Of a stretch of 64,000 bases of DNA, positions 59,935-64,000 are shown piece after piece. Source of the stretch: Taurinivorans muris (GTDB taxonomy: Bacteria; Desulfobacterota; Desulfovibrionia; Desulfovibrionales; Desulfovibrionaceae); the NCBI RefSeq assembly GCF_025232395.1, contig NZ_CP065938.1:248001-312000 (forward strand), given 5' to 3'. Numbering within the stretch: position 1 is the stretch's first letter; the number at the start of each line of letters is the position of its first letter. A program made the position numbers and the translations under genes. Below the pieces are notes generated by a model, which had not been told where the DNA came from, did not search any database, and saw nothing but the letters and a program-made list of their open reading frames with translations.

Positions 59935-60822
59935 TTAGTGATAACAAGTTGAAATAACATTTTTATTTAGAAATCTTTTTGCATTGAGATAAAAAATCTT
60001 TTCCAAAACTTCCGGACGAAGCATTTCCTTATATCGTTTTACGGCATATTCAGTCGGCACGCTGGGGTAAAGGCTGCCAAAAATTATTTTATCCTGTAAG
60101 CGATAATTGGCTGCAAGGATATAATCCTGTGAACCCGGATGATCAATCATAAATCCATCAGGTGAAAGCCATATATTTTCCCAATTCATGGCCACAGCAC
60201 ACGCATACGTTGTCCATGGCCAGCAGGCATGAGAAAGCAATATGCGTAAACCTGGAAAAGTTCCTGCCAGTTTTTCAATGCGTGCAGGGGAATAAATGCT
60301 GTAATCAGGTGCATTGCTTTTATGAAAAACTCCTCCATAAAGAAGATATATGGGAATATCTTTTTCTTCGCAAAATTCATAAAGAGGAAATAAATACTCA
60401 TCATCAACGAACCATGGATGCGGGTCAAGCCCTGGTTCCATATAAATTCCCATACACGGTCCGTCACGAACAAATTTTTGAATATCAGCCAATGCTTGTT
60501 CTCTGCCGTCTTCATATGGACGAAGTCCTGCAAAACCAGTAAATTTGTCAGGCCATTTCGTGAGCAGTTCTACAAGGTCATTGTTATTTTGGTTAGGTAA
60601 GATTCGCATGGGAATAATACTGTGTATAATGCCGCATCGCTCATTTTCCACGAAAAATTCATCCATAGATTGTTGAAGCAAAGAATTGGGCAAATCCATT
60701 TCCATCTTTTGAAATTTACTTTTAAGCCCTGGATTACCGGGAACATCATCTAAACGAAAAATCCAATCATGTACAAAATTACCAAAAGGAGGTCTGCTGC
60801 GAAAATCAATAATTTGTTGCAT
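59935..60822 (-). CDS. Amidohydrolase-family (TIM-barrel) hydrolase
   Basis: 295 residues of the amidohydrolase_2 superfamily, to which the aminocarboxymuconate-semialdehyde decarboxylases and related enzymes belong. It opens IIDFRSRPPFG (the usual H-x-H is replaced by D-F-R-S-R), has FTGFAGLRPYEDG, GIYMEPGLDPHPWFVDD, PIYLLYGG and a late LLSHACWPWTTY with the conserved His, and ends IIFGSLYPSVPTEYAVKRY. Because the N-terminal metal ligands look absent, hydrolase or decarboxylase activity is uncertain. Starts 3 bases after the permease gene. Confidence 0.75.
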   Translation of the reverse strand: MQQIIDFRSRPPFGNFVHDWIFRLDDVPGNPGLKSKFQKMEMDLPNSLLQQSMDEFFVENERCGIIHSIIPMRILPNQNNNDLVELLTKWPDKFTGFAGLRPYEDGREQALADIQKFVRDGPCMGIYMEPGLDPHPWFVDDEYLFPLYEFCEEKDIPIYLLYGGVFHKSNAPDYSIYSPARIEKLAGTFPGLRILLSHACWPWTTYACAVAMNWENIWLSPDGFMIDHPGSQDYILAANYRLQDKIIFGSLYPSVPTEYAVKRYKEMLRPEVLEKIFYLNAKRFLNKNVISTCYH

Positions 60823-60825
60823 ATA

Positions 60826-62715
60826 TTACTCCATTCTGTTCTTTCGCATTTTAACATACCGTTGATAAGCATAAATAAAAATTATACCTCCAACACCAAT
60901 GACGTCAGTAAACATTCCAGGATATACAAGACATAAACCTGAAGCAAAAAGAATAATTGATTCAATAATGCTGCAGCGAGCCGCAAAATATTGCTGTAAT
61001 CCTGCTGTCAAAGCAATTACACCAATGACAGAAGTAACAACCACGCTGAGAATTTCAGTAACACTGCCTGTAAAAAGGAGTTCTGGCTGATAGACGAAGA
61101 AGAAAGGAATAATAAACGCAATGGCACCTAGCTTTACAGAAGTGAACCCGGTACGCATGGCATTCGACTCTGCTATGCCTGCTGCCGAAAAAGCGGCCAT
61201 ACAAACAGGAGGTGTTATTGTTGATAATACAGCGTAATACAAACAGAACATATGTGCTGAAATAACAGGCACGCCTAATTTAATCATAGCAGGAGCAGCA
61301 AGAACAGAAACAATAATATATGCTGGAGCAGTCGGAACGCCCATACCAACGATAAAACAGGTAATCATCAGCATAACAAGCAAAAGAAAGAGATTGCCGT
61401 CGATGAAATTCATAATCAAATTGATGAGCTTAAAACCACCGCCTGTCAGTCCAATTATCCCAACAACTATGCCAGCACATGCACAGCAGCTGCTAATCAT
61501 GAGCGTATTGCGGGCAGCACATACAGCAACATCTTTTAAACGTGGAGGAGTAAGGCGGGTTTCTTTTCTAAAAAGAGAAAGTAAAAAAATAACAAGACAG
61601 CCTGCAAAAGCAGCGGAATTAACACTTCTTCCCATTACCATAACAATAATGATGAATGCCAATGGAAGCATGTAATATAAACGAGAAATAACAGATTGTT
61701 TAGAGGGGATTTCTTCCTCCGGCATTGTACCAATATTATATTTTAATGCTTCAAAATGAATCATGGAATATAATGAAAGGTAAAATAAAATAGATGGCAA
61801 AAGAGCAGATTTAGCAATAGTCAAATAACCAAGTCCAGTAACATCGGCCATAATAAATGCTGCTGCACCCATAATAGGAGGCATAAGCTGACCGCCAGTT
61901 GAAGCGCAAGCCTCTACAGCACCTGCAAAATGGGGCTGATACCCTACACGCTTCATAAGAGGAATAGTAAAAATACCCGTACCATACACGTTTGCTTGAG
62001 CTGAACCGGATATGGTTCCAAACAGAGCTGATGCAAAGATGGAAACTTTAGCAGGTCCGCCTTTTGTCTTTTTTGTGAGCAAGCAGGAAAGATCAATAAA
62101 TAAATTGCTCATGGTGGAAACTTCTAAAAAAGAACCAAACAAAACAAAAGCAAAGATCATGGTTGCTGCTGCTGTGATAGCAACGCCATAAATACCTTCT
62201 GTAAGAAGGAAAAGCTGTTCGATTAAAGCCTCATAGGAAATTTCAGTATGTGCCAACGGTCCGGGAAGATTAGCACCAAACAATGCATACGCGATAAAAC
62301 ACAATGCTACAATGACTAAGGGCAATCCTGATGTCCTGCGGGTAGCTTCCAAAACTAATACAATAAGAATTGTACCCAAAAGTATTTGGATATCTTCTAC
62401 CGGGTCGACATAGGCAAAGCGTTCCACTATGGCAACTTCATTGAGAAAATAATATGCTGCTACTGCTAATGCCAAAACTGCAAGACAAATATCAAACAAA
62501 ACAAATATGGTTGGCTCATACTTTTCTTTTTTATATTTTCCTGAAACAGGAATAAAAAGAAAAACAAGACAGAGAACAATACTTAAATGGGCGACTCTCT
62601 GCAAGGTTGAGTTGACCATGAAAATACCAGAAGTTGTATAAACCTGAAAACAACAAAGAAAAACAGCAAGCACTATAAAGATAGGTTGGAGCAAGGATCG
62701 AAGGGCATTATTCAT
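60826..62715 (-). CDS. TRAP transporter fused 4TM/12TM permease (TAXI type)
   Basis: A 629-residue membrane protein joining the small and large TRAP permease subunits: four N-terminal helices (residues 1-100) then a DctM-like domain with LGTILIVLVLEATRRTSGLPLV, GSAQANVYGTGIFTIPLMKRVGYQPHFAGAVEACASTGGQLMPPIMGAAAF and GMGVPTAPAYIIV. This fused form goes with TAXI receptors, as encoded next door. Drives Na+ or H+-coupled organic acid uptake; the substrate is unknown. It ends with extra C-terminal helices. Confidence 0.92.
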   Translation of the reverse strand: MNNALRSLLQPIFIVLAVFLCCFQVYTTSGIFMVNSTLQRVAHLSIVLCLVFLFIPVSGKYKKEKYEPTIFVLFDICLAVLALAVAAYYFLNEVAIVERFAYVDPVEDIQILLGTILIVLVLEATRRTSGLPLVIVALCFIAYALFGANLPGPLAHTEISYEALIEQLFLLTEGIYGVAITAAATMIFAFVLFGSFLEVSTMSNLFIDLSCLLTKKTKGGPAKVSIFASALFGTISGSAQANVYGTGIFTIPLMKRVGYQPHFAGAVEACASTGGQLMPPIMGAAAFIMADVTGLGYLTIAKSALLPSILFYLSLYSMIHFEALKYNIGTMPEEEIPSKQSVISRLYYMLPLAFIIIVMVMGRSVNSAAFAGCLVIFLLSLFRKETRLTPPRLKDVAVCAARNTLMISSCCACAGIVVGIIGLTGGGFKLINLIMNFIDGNLFLLLVMLMITCFIVGMGVPTAPAYIIVSVLAAPAMIKLGVPVISAHMFCLYYAVLSTITPPVCMAAFSAAGIAESNAMRTGFTSVKLGAIAFIIPFFFVYQPELLFTGSVTEILSVVVTSVIGVIALTAGLQQYFAARCSIIESIILFASGLCLVYPGMFTDVIGVGGIIFIYAYQRYVKMRKNRME

Positions 62716-62804
62716 AAAAATCTCCTTTCAATCAAAATAACGTCTATTATCAATATGAGTTATGGACGGAGTATATCGTATAAAAACGCTATACCCCATA
62801 AAAA

Positions 62805-63806
62805 TTATTTTAACCATCCAGCTTCACGGTAATATTTTTCTGCACCCGGATGTAAGGGAAGAGCAGTACCCTTACAGGAAATTTCTGGATCATAGCTGCC
62901 ATATCCGGGGTTGGCTAATGCAATATCCTTGCTGTATTTAGTCCAAATTTCAACAATTTTATAGGCAACATCATCCGGTAAATCAGCTGAACAGATAATT
63001 TCTGTAACGTCAGCAACGCAAGGAACATCCTCTTTTGGCAATCCTTCAAATTCACCGGCTTTAATCACGGAAGCATGCAGACCGCGAGTTTTCAAGTTTT
63101 CAATTTCCTTTTCACCAACAGGAAGAAAACGAACGTCTTTATTAAGCATAATTTGACGTAAAAATGCAGGACAGCCAGGACCATTCCAGCCAACCATATC
63201 AAGTTGATTGTCTTTCATAGCGTCCACCATGGCATCAAATGAAATATAGGTAACTTCTCCGCCCCATTCTTTCATTTTATTATAGTCAATGCCATATTCA
63301 TCCAATGTCCAGCGTGAAAACATATCGTTGGTTGAACCTCTTGTTGCAGGACTAAAGCGAATTGCCTGTTTATTTGCCGCAATACTTTCCAAACTGGCAA
63401 TAGGTGCATCATCACGAACAAAGAGCAATAAGCGGCAATCATCATTAATTTTAAAGAGTGAACGCAGATTAGGACATGTTTCCTTATATGGTTCTGTGCC
63501 TTTTTGTGAAGCAGCAAGCAAAGAGGCTTGAGCATGTGCTATATTGACTTGTCCCTTAGAAACTCTGATGGGATTTGCTGTACCGTTGCCTGGCATTAGA
63601 TCCAAAGTAGCTTTTGGATATTCTGCCAAAAACGCTTTCATAAAAGCCGCTAAAGCCATGGAAGCACCACCGCCCATGGGACCGCCTGACAAGGTAAGTT
63701 TAATACTGCTTCCGTCTTCCTCTGCCTTTGCTTTATAAGAAGTAAAAGATAGCAAGATAAGACTCAAACATAATAATACAGTAATGTTATAATTTTTATT
63801 AAACAT
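62805..63806 (-). CDS. TAXI-family TRAP solute receptor
   Basis: A 333-residue periplasmic receptor: signal peptide (ITVLLCLSLILLSFTSYKAKA), then LSGGPMGGGASMALAAFMKAFL and PGNGTANPIRVSKGQVNIAHAQAS, characteristic of TAXI proteins. ATG 63806 is set by AAAAGGAAT; the longer reading runs into the SDR gene. 89 bases separate it from its permease. Ligand unknown; glutamate-like or other carboxylates are known for the family. Confidence 0.9.
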   Translation of the reverse strand: MFNKNYNITVLLCLSLILLSFTSYKAKAEEDGSSIKLTLSGGPMGGGASMALAAFMKAFLAEYPKATLDLMPGNGTANPIRVSKGQVNIAHAQASLLAASQKGTEPYKETCPNLRSLFKINDDCRLLLFVRDDAPIASLESIAANKQAIRFSPATRGSTNDMFSRWTLDEYGIDYNKMKEWGGEVTYISFDAMVDAMKDNQLDMVGWNGPGCPAFLRQIMLNKDVRFLPVGEKEIENLKTRGLHASVIKAGEFEGLPKEDVPCVADVTEIICSADLPDDVAYKIVEIWTKYSKDIALANPGYGSYDPEISCKGTALPLHPGAEKYYREAGWLK

Positions 63807-63822
63807 AATAAATTCCTTTTCG

Positions 63823-64000
63823 TTAAACATTAGAACGTCCGCCGTCAACAGGAATAACGGCACCATGAATAAAGCCTGCATCATCACTTGCAAGAAATGC
63901 TGTTACTTTTGCGATATCATCAGGCATCCCCAATCTTCCTGCCGGAATGACTCTTACTCTTTTCTCATAACCCTCTGGGTCATTATCCAAGCTGTCTTGA
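63823..64000 (-). CDS. Short-chain dehydrogenase, C-terminal part (runs off the window)
   Basis: About 58 codons of the 3' end of an SDR: AGRLGMPDDIAKVTAFLASDDAGF then a GAVIPVDGGRSNV terminus, the standard C-terminal strand of NAD(P)-dependent SDRs. The catalytic Tyr-Lys lies beyond the window. First visible gene of the operon reading toward 59227. Confidence 0.85.
   Translation of the reverse strand, partial: QDSLDNDPEGYEKRVRVIPAGRLGMPDDIAKVTAFLASDDAGFIHGAVIPVDGGRSNV

Overview
The window reads as chromosome of a low-GC (roughly 40% by eye) anaerobic bacterium, most likely a host-associated member of the Desulfovibrionaceae. This placement is inference. It rests on a tungsten aldehyde:ferredoxin oxidoreductase locus with a Tup tungstate importer and a MoeA-periplasmic-binding-protein fusion, a nickel importer behind a GTGTTAC-N13-GTAACAC operator of the kind reported for Desulfovibrio NikR, an AdhE, a TRAP-TAXI transporter and a TIGR04076 protein. 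No rRNA or strong taxonomic marker is present.

Layout. (1) 1-5.7 kb: housekeeping genes on the + strand: an MprF-type flippase-domain membrane protein, lplA, hisD, purC, fabI and a 26-residue membrane microprotein. (2) 6.1-9.3 kb: a three-gene envelope module (YIDPGTGS small protein, SAM methyltransferase, LTA-synthase-like phosphotransferase). (3) 9.8-16.2 kb: tRNA-fMet, an amino-acid ABC permease and ATPase, then adhE and an alanine/glycine:cation symporter on the - strand. (4) 16.8-28.0 kb: an EVE-domain gene, then a tungsten-enzyme locus. A promoter and a structured Moco/Tuco-like leader precede AOR, followed by moaD, a moeB-like gene, moaC, moaA, mogA, a MOSC gene, tupABC, moeA and a moeA-PBP fusion. 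This couples a W-enzyme to pyranopterin synthesis and tungstate import; moaE is not in the window. (5) 28.2-33.3 kb: tRNA-Ser, a dead IS200-type element, a Gln-rich coiled-coil gene and a three-to-four-gene Mu-like prophage remnant (portal, gpF fused to a BECR-type nuclease domain, a short gpI-like protein).

(6) 33.4-44.6 kb: a type III-A CRISPR system with its own promoter: cas6, an NE0113-family CARF gene, csm1 (HD and GGDD both intact), csm2, csm3, csm4, csm5, a leader, and a 10-repeat array in the same orientation. Beyond the array lie a lipoprotein gene, a Card1/Can2-type CARF nuclease and a Csx3/Crn3 ring nuclease. The gene content predicts a full cyclic-oligoadenylate circuit: synthesis by Csm1, DNA/RNA cutting by Card1, signal removal by Csx3. 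Cas1 and Cas2 are absent. Csm5 carries an unusual C-terminal coiled-coil extension of about 160 residues. This is the best candidate for an under-described system here.

(7) 44.8-50.4 kb: a five-gene peptide/nickel-type ABC importer on the - strand (order B-C-A-D-E) with a perfect NikR-type palindrome at its promoter. (8) 50.6-56.9 kb: a MnmM-like methyltransferase, an ABM monooxygenase-fold gene, an AraC regulator, a Tat-exported flavodoxin divergent from an exported CMD-cupin fusion, an ankyrin-like protein and a frameshifted crcB. (9) 57.5-64 kb: tRNA-Glu, a decayed AT-rich stretch, then a LysR gene convergent with an operon (SDR, TAXI receptor, fused TRAP permease, amidohydrolase, double TIGR04076 protein) that looks like uptake and breakdown of an unidentified organic acid.

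Relics of the IS200 element's ends occur at about 5.8, 9.5 and possibly 11.9 kb. All family assignments come from reading the translated sequences without database searches.
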